DNA from: Enoplolaimus lenunculus
Taxonomy: Eukaryota; Nematoda; Enoplea; Enoplida; Thoracostomopsidae
Reading direction: 5' to 3'
Length of the DNA stretch: 64,000 nucleotides
NCBI GenBank assembly: GCA_030248215.1
Contig: JASANG010003411.1
Coordinates: forward strand, 124,001-188,000
Shown: positions 40,390 to 51,000 of the stretch, piece after piece
Position numbering within the stretch: position 1 is the first letter of the stretch
How the letters are laid out: each line of letters starts with the position of its first letter
Notes under the pieces: model-generated
What the model was told of the DNA's origin: nothing
Database searches by the model: none
The model's input: the letters and a program-made list of their open reading frames with translations, nothing else
Position numbers and translations under genes: made by a program

Positions 40390-42026
40390 ATGATAGGAGA
40401 ACACTTAAGCCCCGCTTTGAGGGAACGCTTACGTAGATCGCGTGGTGATTTGAATGTGTCTCGAATACACAGGAAACCAAGTGCCAAATCTGCATGCGAA
40501 GGTTGCGAAGCAAAGACTGGTAATTGTTGGTTACGTAATATTGTGCATGTTGGTATTTAACTGTTTGCAATAAAATATCGCTTGGGAGCTTTGTCTGTGT
40601 GTATTGAGTTTTAGAATATTGAAATGTAAAGCATGTATTTCGAAACATCCTGGTAAATATATGACGTCGAAAAAATTAAAGCTCAACATGATATGTTCTT
40701 GTGGTATACCGACATTTCATAAGTAAAAATTAAAATTTCAGATTCTCCAGTTGTTGCTTCTGCTGAAAAGCATTCACTGAACACTTCTGTCGGCTTGGCC
40801 ATCAAAAAATTTTACAGCCCTGCAACTTCTCCAGAAATGCATCAGAATCGCAATTCTGTTGCCAAAATTGCTAAGGTTGATTACATATGCTTGCAAACTA
40901 ATGAACTTGTAGTGATCGAAAATGAAACAACTCGGCAACGTAATGACCTTAATGATCGGCTGCGAAAATTAGAATCATTTAAATCACACAGTGCGAAAGT
41001 AAGTTGGAAAATTAGCACGTTTTGATCCCTTCATAGTTTTTGAGGTTTTTGCCCACAACTCTTTGTGTAGTATAACGATTATTACAAACTTTTTCGTTTT
41101 ACTCGCATATACAGTGTGCAAAATCAGTGTGTCGTTAGCATTTTGCTTTCCTAAAAAATTTTCCTTGTTTTCAAATCATGACTTCTTATTCAATTGGCAG
41201 GTAGCGATGTTTGACTGATTTACGTATGACCGGACGACATCAAAATATAGCGTCACACTTCAGCTAAACTGCAATTAGTTATTGTTGTTTTTAAAATAAA
41301 ACGGTAGTTTAAATCAGTTTAACAAGTAGGATTAAAATTAAAGATTCAGAATTCCTACCTCAGTTGATTGTGCAATCGGAATCAGAACTGATGTTCAATC
41401 GGAATTCAAATCGGAATCAGAATTTTGATTTACCTGATTGCACCTTATAATGAAGGCGTACGGTACAAAACTTATTTTTCTCGGAAATATGCGGTTATTT
41501 CAATATCTGTATAAAGTAGGAAATCGTCAAGGGAGATAAATTTTGAAGTTTTTGACCCATAGCTTTCATCTAAATGCAAAACCATACGCCATATTCTCAA
41601 ACACGATTGCTTGCATAATATCTAGCTTGCTAGATCGACGTATCAAGTGGCTAACGGTTTTAATTTTATGTTAATCATGAATTCATTGACTGTTGATAAT
41701 CGAGTACGCCTTTATAGCCGCAGTATTTTTTGCTTGTGCATGCATCGATAAATTTGCTGTTTTATGCCTAGGTAATCCGTTCACTGTCAAACAAATGCAC
41801 TCAGTGGTTTCACGTTTTTAGTGGTCACGTTGTATTTCAGACGCCGATTGAAGAAGTTGATCAGCTTTGTACAAAATGGCTACATATAGCTCAGAGTGCA
41901 ATTGATGAAATTCTGAATTCAGTTAAACAACCCGGTGTTACTGTGGCCGGATTACTTGATGAACTTAATATTGATTGTGAGCTTGTCGGATACGACCGCG
42001 AAAGCGAAACATTCTGTGATGGTTGA
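40390..42026 (+). CDS. SFR1: SFR1 / MEI5 homologue (SWI5-SFR1 complex)
   Basis: Three exons, 40390-40519, 40742-40998 and 41841-42026, GT/AG with matching phases, 190 aa. The N-terminus has LSPALRERLRRSRG, a basic segment near residue 10. The middle, around 85-125, is helical and charged (ENETTRQRNDLNDRLRKLES), as in the coiled coil that binds SWI5. The C-terminus has CTKWLHIAQSAIDEIL, then VAGLLDELNIDCELVGYD and a final ESETFCDG. The KW-x-x-x-(A)Q...LL-x-x-x-x-ID-x-x-L-x-x-(Y/F)D pattern is that of the Mei5/SFR1 C-terminal domain. In yeasts and mammals the SWI5-SFR1 complex stimulates RAD51 (and Dmc1) strand exchange. Human SFR1 is about 245 aa, so this is somewhat short. It is head to head with PRPF4B. 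The assignment rests on remembered family patterns. Confidence 0.82.
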
Positions 42027-42086
42027 TATTTTAGTCAATTTGTAATAATTGGTGATTATTTTCAACTTTAATATATTACAATTATC

Positions 42087-42239
42087 GGCCCATTTAAAGA
42101 TCAGGGGCGGAACGTTTTTCTGTGAGACTAGAACAGAGTAAGCTTAAGCTCTAGACTATTTTTTGTTTAGCTTAGGCTTAAGCTTAGGCTTAGGAATATG
42201 CTTATTATACTGTTATGCCCATGTTCTTTACATTGGGAC
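42087..42239 (+). mobile_element. TTAGGC-bearing hAT-type MITE, perfect 8-bp duplication
   Basis: GGCCCATTTAAAGATCAGGG at the left, TTCTTTACATTGGGA at the right, CAATTATC on both sides (42079-42086, 42240-42247). The interior is GAGTAAGCTTAAGCT, then GCTTAGGCTTAAGCTTAGGC, then GAATATGCTTATTATACTGT. It is the cleanest copy for typing the family. Confidence 0.9.
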
Positions 42240-42573
42240 AATTATCTTTAGTTGATCATTCCTAGTAAAATTGATCTATTTTAAAGAAATCCAAATGCTT
42301 GGGGAAATTCTCAAACAGTACATGTGACTTATAGGTTTTATAGTGTTAAATTATTCAGAATCTTTGGGCAAGTGGTTTCGATTAAATTAGAAAAAAATGT
42401 CAGACCTGTATTTTATGCAATTTGTTCTATACAGTAGTCTAATTTTCGCGTAGATCTTTCACAACCACAGTTTCTTTTGCAGCTCCGTTGCTTTTTATAT
42501 TGTTGTCCCTCACTCTGCTAAATATAATATATCAACCTATTTAGAATTGAGCATTATATTGCAGACTCAATTA

Positions 42574-42707
42574 GGGTGGTGCTATACTTTTGACGGCGTC
42601 TGTCGTCCATCACCGTACGGCACCTTGCGGTACCGTACGTGAATTATTCACATACGATACCGTATGTATGGTGACGGACGGCGCCACGCGACAAACATAG
42701 CGCCGCC
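42574..42707. mobile_element. 134-bp palindromic MITE, TTA duplication
   Basis: GGGTGGTGCTATACTTTTGA and the inverse CATAGCGCCGCC form nearly full-length inverted arms with CCGTACGGCACC / CGGACGGCGCC. TTA flanks both sides. A similar piece follows at about 42720-42810, broken by an (AT)n run. The TTA target suggests PIF/Harbinger. Confidence 0.75.
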
Positions 42708-42829
42708 TTATTGTGTAGTTCTGCTAACACCTTGCGGTATCGTGAGTACCGTATATATATATATATATATATATGCAACGGATGGCGCCATACGGCCAGT
42801 ATATGCGCCGCTCTTAAATGACCGTATTA

Positions 42830-43500
42830 CTTTGAGGGGCGAACCATTTTTTTCGTGGGAATATAATAGAGTAAGCTTTAGCGTTAGACTATTTTTGGAT
42901 TAGACTTTGTCCTTACTCTACGTCCCTCAACGTTGCATTGGCCGTAGAATTACGGAATGTGTTCTAGATTGTTTTGACAGTAAATGCAAAATTACCCGCT
43001 AGCTTGCAAACCGTGCATTGTAAACGAACGTAAGTAATTCTATTCTAATATTCTAAATCGCGTGAGTAACGATTTTGCCACTTTTATTTTATTTAACATT
43101 ATAGGTAGTGCTTTGCTATTGCTGGTCTGTGACAATTTTTACAGTTTACAAGGAGTTTACAGCCGAAAAATCTGACGAAACTCGCGACGCGCCCGAAATG
43201 ATCTTAGTGTTTAAAATTTTTTAAGATAGCCGCTCGAATCTGAACATGTCACTTGAATGGAAAAGGTCGTAATTTTGCTGCCGTTGCTTTGGCACATGTA
43301 AAGATCATGGACGGAACGTTTTTCAGTGGGTCTACAATTGAGTAAGCTTAAGGTTTAGTAATTTTTTGCCTGGCTCAGGCCTAGGGTTAAGCTTAGGAAT
43401 TTGCTCATTTGTACGCTTTAGGGTTTGCCTTAGGAATATGCTTATGATACTGTTCCGGATGTTTCCTTTTGTAACACTTCGATGGAAAAGACATTGGTGT
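42830..43500 (+). mobile_element. Two diverged TTAGGC-family MITE copies
   Basis: The first, about 42830-42950 (GGGGCGAACCATTTTTTTCG, GAGTAAGCTTTAGCGTTAGA, ending CATTGGCC), has almost lost the hexamers. The second, about 43290-43480, has GGCACATGTAAAGATCATGG, GAGTAAGCTTAAGG, TTAAGCTTAGGAATTTGCTC and ACTGTTCCGG. Between them (42960-43280) I see nothing. Confidence 0.6.
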
Positions 43501-43818
43501 ACTCATTCGCGCGTGCATGCCAACCTTAAATATTCGAGATAGTAGTTCTATTTTAAAAAATTGGAGTACTCAGAAACACGTAAGACTGGTGGTAAAGTTA
43601 TTAAGACCAAGGCTAAAAGTTGATCAACTTACTAAAGTTGTACAGCATAAACGTTGTGGCCAAGACCTAATGTGCAATTATAGTTTGAAGTTAATTGCTT
43701 TATGGTCGCCAGTTTTAGTTTTACCACGAGTATAATAGATTGGCTGAAATTTATCGGTTATTTTAACGTTACATGCATGTGTATGGTTGCAAAGTTACTG
43801 ATTTAAGACAAGGCCTGG

Positions 43819-44184
43819 TACTGTATTGACCCGAAAAACAGGGGGACTGATATTTATTTGGCCTCTCCAGAGGATACCCCCTTGTATTCAGTTACAGACT
43901 GTTATTTATGTTTAACCGCTCTCCACCGCCCTTCGCTGCTGGTAAATCCGGTATTGCAACTATCCGTTGAATTAAACGTTTTATTTGTCTTGAGTCAATA
44001 GTTTGAGCGATACTGCAAGGTGAATACTTTCAAAATTTAAGAACGCTTTAAGGTTTCGAACTCAACTTTATTTGGTTCACTAGGCATTAATGCGCTTCAA
44101 TTAGGGATAACTGACATTTATGGACTTTAATTAGGGTTTATTGACTCTACCCGCTTGCGGACTCTTATTCGGTTCACTACTGTA
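43819..44184. mobile_element. TA-duplicating MITE (CTGTAGTGACC ends)
   Basis: TACTGTATTGACCCGAAAAA at the left, TTATTCGGTTCACTACTGTA at the right; the same family as 47511-47851, in the opposite order of interior blocks. TA on both sides fits Tc1/mariner-type insertion. No transposase. Confidence 0.75.
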
Positions 44185-44649
44185 TTTTCAAACAGTGCAT
44201 GGCACCTTGCACCACTTAGTAACACGTTCTCAGACTAGAAAAAGTGATAGAAAGAAATCTCAAGCTTTGCACATGGAAAGAGCCAATGAAACGCAAGAAA
44301 TGTGCTTAATTTATGAACTCACCATTCCATATAGTTTAAAATTTACAACATCTGTCACGATGACCAACAAACTTGGTGCTACACCCATGTGAGAACACGG
44401 GCACGTATTTAACTTAAACAAGGCCATTAACTAACTAGGTATAAAGAACGCTGCAGAGATATTTACTAAAAGGAACAAACATTGTTTAAGCTACCTAGTT
44501 CCGCGTCATCTCCGCTTTCACTTTCGGCCAAGGAAACTTTAGTAAACAGTAAAGTGGTAAGCCTTAGGTATCCGCTTACGTCAGGATTCTTACCTTTAGT
44601 AGTCCTAGATTCTTTGCTAGTGTTCAGGACCTGTTCTACATATCATCTA

Positions 44650-44859
44650 CACTGCAAAAAAATGGTGAGTCAAATTGACTCCCTCCGAAATAGGCTCTAC
44701 GTAACTACACAAACTGAGTCAAATTCGACTCCGCCAGAGTCAAACGCGCGACGAAGTGAGTCAAATTTGACTCTGGCGGAGTCGAAATTGACTCATTTTG
44801 TGTAGTCCCGTAGAGCCTATTTCGGAGAGAGTCAATGTGACTCACTGTTTTTTGCAGTG
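44650..44859. mobile_element. Palindromic MITE carrying five TGAGTCA motifs, copy 1
   Basis: CACTGCAAAAAAATGGTGAG at the left and inverse TTTTTTGCAGTG at the right, TA on both sides, nearly a full palindrome. TGAGTCA or its inverse occurs at 44666, 44715, 44757, 44789 and 44838. This heptamer is the AP-1/TRE consensus. TA duplication suggests a Tc1/mariner-like origin; the family name is not known to me. Confidence 0.85.
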
Positions 44860-45060
44860 TAGCGGACAGAATGCCGTTGAATAGCTGGTCGGTCGTGAAA
44901 ACTTTGAGAATTGGTGTTCGTTGCAAAATTAGGCAAAACAGATGATTGATCATTGCAAGTATTCCGGAAGTCATGTTTTGCAACAATTCGTTGCACATTG
45001 TTTGGAGTATATATTTGTAATAATTGTGCATTCTGTTCAAATTTATGCGGCCTTATTTAA

Positions 45061-45264
45061 CTGAAAATAGTGAGTCAAATTGACTCCCTCCGAAATAGGC
45101 TCTACGGGACTACACAAACAGAGTCAAATTCGGCTCCGCCAGAGTCAAACATGCGACTAAGTGCATCGGATTTGACTCTGGCGGAGTCTAATTTGACTCA
45201 ATTTGTGTAGTCCCGTACAGCCTGTTTCAGAGGGAGTCAATTTGACTCACCATTTTTTGCAGTG
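45061..45264. mobile_element. Palindromic TGAGTCA MITE, copy 2
   Basis: Same family as 44650-44859 in the same order, with the left tip decayed (CTGAAAATAGTGAGTC) and the right tip intact (TTTTTTGCAGTG, then TA). Three TGAGTCA/TGACTCA motifs remain. It is only 201 bp from copy 1. Confidence 0.8.
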
Positions 45265-45267
45265 TAG

Positions 45268-45370
45268 CATTAGGCTTAGAGTTAATAACATTATAGCTTT
45301 TACGTTCAGATTTTAAGCGTTAGACTTTAGCATTAGGTTTATGTTTACGTTTAGGTTTAGGCTTAAGCTG
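45268..45370. repeat. TTAGGC-like piece between MITEs
   Basis: GCATTAGGCTTAGAG, then TTTAGGTTTAGGCTTAAGC: degenerate hexamer text without recognisable family ends, probably a broken TTAGGC MITE. Confidence 0.45.
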
Positions 45371-45716
45371 AGATATGCGGCAGGAAGCCCTTTTATAGTT
45401 AACATGGGTCCGTGAAAGGACCAGAGGAGAGCGGAAATTGATTGCGTTGAAATATAAAGTACGGAGAACAATCGATGCACACACATATTTGAATCGCCGC
45501 TTAGGATCTATTTTTATCTGCAAACCAGAAGACCTGTAGCAAATATAAAAATATATTACAGGACAATGTAAGCATGTGCGCCGTTATTAAAAGAGAAAAT
45601 GAAGTAGTAAATGAGTTTTGAACATTGAATTAGCTCGTATACTTCTAGTATCACGATACTGAACAGAAAAATGTTTACCTCGGCAGTGCAGACACTTGGA
45701 AACATATCGTATGACC

Positions 45717-45904
45717 GGCCAATGTAAAAGAACAGGGGCGTAACCGCATTATAAGCATATTTCTAAGCCTAAGCCTATTAACTTAAGCACAAAAATGAGC
45801 ATATTCCTAAGCCTAAGCCAAGCAAAAATATAAGTCTAAAGCTTTATGCTTACTCTATTCTAGTACGACAGAAAAACTATCCGCCCCCGATCTTTACATG
45901 GGCC
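45717..45904 (-). mobile_element. TTAGGC-bearing hAT-type MITE, reverse
   Basis: GGCCAATGTAAAAGAACAGG at the left and GATCTTTACATGGGCC at the right, with AAGCCTAAGCC arrays between. Flanks GTATGACC/ATATGGCC match at 6 of 8, a worn target duplication. Confidence 0.85.
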
Positions 45905-46261
45905 ATATGGCCTATATATCCTTAAATTTTTAATCTACCAGCGGATATCGTGTCGAGAAAATGTTACCCACTAATGTATATTAATAGGGAAAAACGTGTT
46001 CCGGGCTGCCAAATAAACTTGAACCTCGTATAAATGTGGGCGTAGAATTTTCTTATTTATCTTGTAAGCATCTGAGACATGCTTGTCCGTTATGTGCACA
46101 TGCAATATAGTGCAGTGCACTGTATGTATGCTAGCTGGCAGCATAGCAAAGATTTACTCAATATTTAGTACACTTATACTTAAAAAATTTAGTAAAATAT
46201 AACTATAGTATTTTAAGTAGACTGTTTTTACAGTGTAGTCGACGAAAAATGCAGTTGGAAA

Positions 46262-46400
46262 GGCGGGCTGCGTGGCGCAGTGGTAACAGCGTCTGCCTGA
46301 CACGCAGAAGGTCGCTAGTTCGAAACCACCCCTAGCCCGCTTTTCCAGCTGCCTGGTAGAAAGCTCTGATGTCCCTTGGTTCCTACCTAGACTGACGTAA
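46262..46400 (+). mobile_element. tRNA-headed SINE-like copy (Val-like)
   Basis: GGGCTGCGTGGCGCAGTGGT, an anticodon arm TCTGC-CTGACAC-GCAGA (GAC, valine-like), and B box AGTTCGAAACC. The acceptor stem partly pairs with TAGCCCG. The T stem has two mismatches, and TTTTCCAGCTGCCTGG follows, shared with the copy at 38821, so a SINE is more likely than a tRNA gene. Confidence 0.65.
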
Positions 46401-46896
46401 ATCACCACTTTTACTGTCCACAAACTTGAAACTGATCCTTGATTGCAGCAAAACGAAGTATACTGTATCAACTATGATTGCACTTATTATAATGGTCGTT
46501 ATTCATGTGGTCGGAATTATGCTATTTGTTTATATTTATCAAGTTATAATTAATCCAAATGGATGGAAATACGTCCTTTAATATCATGCCAGTTGGACTA
46601 AAAAACATACTGGTAAGTATAAACTGCTCCAAGTGTAACGCGTGCTGGTACACTTCGTGCCATGCACTAGTACGTCAGTTGCAACTCTTCTGCAGGTGAC
46701 CATCATACATTCTTGGTAACAATGATTTACTATTTACTATCGTGTCAAACAAGAACACGCATTACACAAATGCTAAATTTCATCTTGCGAGCCCGGAAAA
46801 GTATTTCTTGAAAAGCGTAATTATGCAACTTGTAAGATGAGAAAATTTTCCTAGCTATACTTTATCGATATTTTATATTCAAACCAAAACAAATAA

Positions 46897-47345
46897 TGGC
46901 CCATGTACAGATCAGGTTTGGAATGTTTTTTTGTCTAAACTAACACAGAGTAAGCTTAAGGTTTAGATGTACACACCAAAAAAGTATTTCTGAACTTATT
47001 CAGAAAAGTGTTTTCTGTGGCAAATCTGAAAATTTTTGGTGATATTTAAGACAATTTTTTAAAAATAACTGGAAAACGTTTATTTTCAGACTTTATTTCA
47101 AAACGTTTTTTGGAAACATTTCTGTTTAATACTTTTCAAGTGCACCTTGCTAATCATATTTCTCAAATGTAAGAAATTTTTTCTTAAATATCAGAAATAT
47201 TATTTTGAGTGTATATATTTGTTGTTTAGGTTTAGGCTAAAGCTTAGGGATAAGCTCATCGTTACGCATGGTTTAGGAATATGTTTTATTTACTGTTGCG
47301 GCCTTGTTTTATATATTTGCCCAAAAGTATCCAATTTTGAGCAAT
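46897..47345 (+). mobile_element. TTAGGC-family MITE split by another MITE
   Basis: GGCCCATGTACAGATCAGG and GAGTAAGCTTAAGG lie left of about 46966; GGTTTAGGCTAAAGCTTAGG to TTGCGGCCTTGTT lies right of about 47214. The insert, about 46967-47213 (TACACACCAAAAAAGTATTT ... AAATATTATTTTGAGTGTA), has inverted ends and TTTCTGA-type repeats. Confidence 0.75.
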
Positions 47346-47510
47346 TAAAGATGACACAGGCTTCTTATAATTCTAATTAGACCGAAGCCGAGGCTGCAAC
47401 AACTAATATAACAACTCGGTATCAGGTCAAACTCATTTATAGCTTAAATGACGTGTGCTTTTATAAACCCAAAATCAGTCAATCATATTAACTGCATGTT
47501 TACTTTTAGG

Positions 47511-47851
47511 TACTGTAGTGACCAGATTAAGTGGGAAATCCCCCTTTTGAGTCTCAAACAATAGAAGTCCGTATCCATAATAAGAGTCCGCAAGCGGATA
47601 GAGTCCTTAAGCCATAGCTAGAGTCCATAAATGTCAGTTATCCCTAATTGTAGTGCATAAATGACTCCAGGACCAAATAACGAGTACATTCCTAAGTATA
47701 ACCTTGCATTATCGCTCTAGCTATTGACACAAGACAAAATGTTTAATTCAACGGATAGTTGCATTACAGAATATATAGGGCGGGTTAAAAATAAATCCTC
47801 TGGAGACGCCAAATACATATCAGTCCCCCTCTTATTCGGGTCACTACAGTA
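47511..47851. mobile_element. TA-duplicating MITE (CTGTAGTGACC ends)
   Basis: TACTGTAGTGACCAGATTAA at the left and inverse CTTATTCGGGTCACTACAGTA at the right. The interior is AT-rich with ATAAGAGTCCGCAAGCGGAT. A further partial copy lies at about 61762-61888, and a decayed one at 52626-52873. Confidence 0.8.
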
Positions 47852-48045
47852 TATATACTTATTGAATTCAACACCCTATAGTGTTAATATGTTAGAAGAC
47901 CAAAGTCCCCCCCCGCTTTACTATTTATTATTTAGCCTAAGCCTAAGCCTGAGCTTCAGTCTATACTATTACAGTCAATATGCGTAAACAAGTATACCGT
48001 ACTAGAAATCCAGCTAATTTCTTTAAGCTTATCTTTCATTTTATC
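47852..48045. other. Gap after START gene stop
   Basis: It contains a short TTAGGC-family remnant (AGCCTAAGCCTAAGCCTGAG at about 47935-47975). TTTATT at 47924-47929 reads AATAAA on the minus strand, about 120 bp beyond the START gene stop, a possible polyadenylation signal. Confidence 0.4.
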
Positions 48046-51000
48046 TCACGTATTTTTATTCAGGTCATCTTCGATATGTTTACGTAATAGTTTGACATAC
48101 GTCAGCATAAAGTAGTACATCGTTCGTTCAACGACTGCCTTCGGAAGAAATCCCTGAAATTAATTCAACGTAATATTGAATTGGATTACGGAATTATACA
48201 GTATAATAACAAACCAGGGTGCAACCGGAGGTGAAAAATATCCTAGCCGGAGCCAGAGGTCAATGAAACTTGCCAAAGCCGGAACCTTCGCCAAAAATTC
48301 TACCGGAACCGGAACCTCCGGCAAAAATTCTACCGGAGCTCCAGCCGGAGGCCAATTTTCTGCCGGAGCCGGTGGCAGACCTCCGGTTGCACCCTGACAA
48401 CCCGATATTATTAGGTACATGACAGTTGCATCTGAAATGGCCAGACGAAAGCTTGTACCTATTAACGTACCTCCAGATGTTGTGATCAACCAGTATCATC
48501 CTGTATTCAGTATAAAATCGACAGTGTATTTTTCCAAGCCAACGCAATGAACAAGGCCGTAACAGTTGCGCAAGCATATTCCTAAGCCTAAAGTCTTTAA
48601 AGATGAACCTATACCTAAAAGCCTAAACCTGATCGAAACAATTAGTCTAAATATTCAGCTTATATATTGCAGTTCTCGCGGCAAAACGGTTCGCCCCTGA
48701 TCTATACATGGGCCCTTTACCGTTATGGAAGCAACCGGATATTATTAGGATATCTTTGTGTTAGCGATTAAACCACCGGCAGATTACGGCAGAAAATGCA
48801 TTTGAGAAACAGGGTGTTTTGCTAATATGAAATTCTTAACTTTAGCAAAATGCTGAGCTTACGTTTAATTCGATTTTAGCAATCCAGTCGAAACAAACTG
48901 TTTCAGCATCGTATTGACTCAGTTCGACAAGTGTGTGAACATTTTTGCCTCTAAAACATAGACGCATCAAGCGGTACAGCCTGTGGCGGATTCAGAAATT
49001 TGTAACGGGATGCTCCGCAATATGATCCCTGTTGAGTGTCGACTAACACTGGTTGTCTCGGCTTGAATCCGGCAGAGAATACTGTTTTTGAGTAGTAAAG
49101 GGTCAGTAACCTACTTGATTACAAAAAATTCCAGTTTATGCTAGCCATGCTGGAATACCGCTTATGACAAGCTGAATTCGGAATTGTGTTGAATTACGAC
49201 TTGGACTGGACATATATGCATTCATGCCACACGTACTTCTGTATTAGCTAAAGGGCAAGGATGCTGTGAGTACTATTTATCATTGAAGCCAAACGCAATT
49301 TCAGCACAATCTTAAAATATACAACAGAGTGTAACCGGATATGCGCTTGTTGGAAAAATTCGGCAACGTTTTCGTTATTGAAATACAGGAATATATGAAG
49401 AAAGTTGCGAAATTCATTCAAAATATTAAAAATCTCGTTGCATCTGCTATTTTTTCAATTTTAGAAAGCTCCGTGAATATTTGCATACCTTAATTGTGTT
49501 TTCAGAAAAGTAAAACATCTTTAAAACTTTTATAGTTCAATATCTGTTCTTCGTTTCCGATAATGCTTACATAACTATTTGTTTCGGTTATTTTTACAAT
49601 ATCTCTTTTACACCGTGATATACAACGTTTTGCCCTTGAATCAGGCCGTCTCATTCCTTACTGCGCCTCTGCACATCATCTCATTAGGATTTAGCTTAAA
49701 AGTTTACTCTTAACATATAAACATTGGCCCGTGTTGCTTTAAGAGGCGTCTAGGTTTCTGCTGGGCCTATAAAAGAGTAGGTTTAGATTCTAGATTACAT
49801 TTTTTGCTTAGGCCTAGTCTTAGGCTTAGGAACACATTTTTGCAACGCTTAGGCTTAAACTTAGGCTTAGGAATACGCTTAATCTTCTGTTAAGCCCCTA
49901 AAACGTAACATTGGCCTAAACATCTATACTAACCGGACACGACTTTTATTCAGCTTTAACGACGAATCATCACAGTCTGTTTGAAATATTCTATATGAAC
50001 CATTTGAAAGTTGGTGTAAACATCTTAAGTCGTAAAATTCTCTAAAATTAAGTTTAAATTTTGTACTTAAATTATGAAAAGTTTAATAATGGAACCATAT
50101 ACATTTAACTGATGCAAACCAAACCATTTTAGTAAAACTTTGATGTGTTTTTCACGAAATCTTTACCATAAAAACAAAAAACTGTTCTAAACGTGTTTTA
50201 ACAATTTTTCCTGTTTAATGTATATATCCCATGTTAAGTACAGTAGGTATGCAGAGAATTTTCTAAATGCAAAACAAAAATTCGTTTCACAGAATATTCC
50301 TACACTGCGAAAATTGGTGAGTCAAATTGAATCTCTCCGAAATAGGCTTTTCGGGACTACCAAACTGAGTCAAATTCGACTTTATTACTGAGGCACATTC
50401 GACTATATTACTGAGTCGCACTAAATGAGTCGAAGTTGGCTATGGTGGAGTCGAATTTGACTCAGTTTGTGTAGTCCGTAAAAGCCTATTTCTAGAGAGA
50501 GTCAATTTGACTCACCATTTTTTTGCAGTGTAAAGTTCATGCTCACGTCATCTCGTAAGTTTCAAAACAAGAGCTATTCGCTATGTATATTTATTTTACA
50601 TTTTCACGCCTGAATTTATAAAAACATTTGCTATTCTGAGCAAATGGCTTGGACCAAATATCAATCGTGAGATGTAGCAAAAACAACAGAGATATAAAAA
50701 CTTATTAAATTTGATTCGTTAACGGTAATTTGACTGACAAAATAATTATATTTGATTGGTCTAAGTTTAACAGCAGTTTAGGTCAGGCCAAACGGCTATT
50801 AATACATACGGGACTTTAAAAATAAAATTTTTCAAAAATTCAATTTTGGTCGTAGAATGACCAGATGAGGTTACGAAAAACACCAAAAATGTAACAATTT
50901 TCAAAATTCCACTATCTTTGGGCAAACGCCGTATGGAAAATACCCGAAACGACCCCAGATAGCCTACTATGTTCACAGGGATTAGTTTGAAAACCAATTG

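Noticed and set aside
46262-46345. Functional tRNA-Val gene
   Set aside because: The T stem has two mismatches, the acceptor stem is incomplete, and a shared non-tRNA body follows, so a SINE-like copy fits better.
48385-48545. Minus-strand VDFILNT motif as a START exon
   Set aside because: It looks like the WILNTDLKG step, but it hits a stop with no donor, while 48950-48863 supplies the same region (CFDWIAKIELN) and joins GFLPKAVVE in phase.
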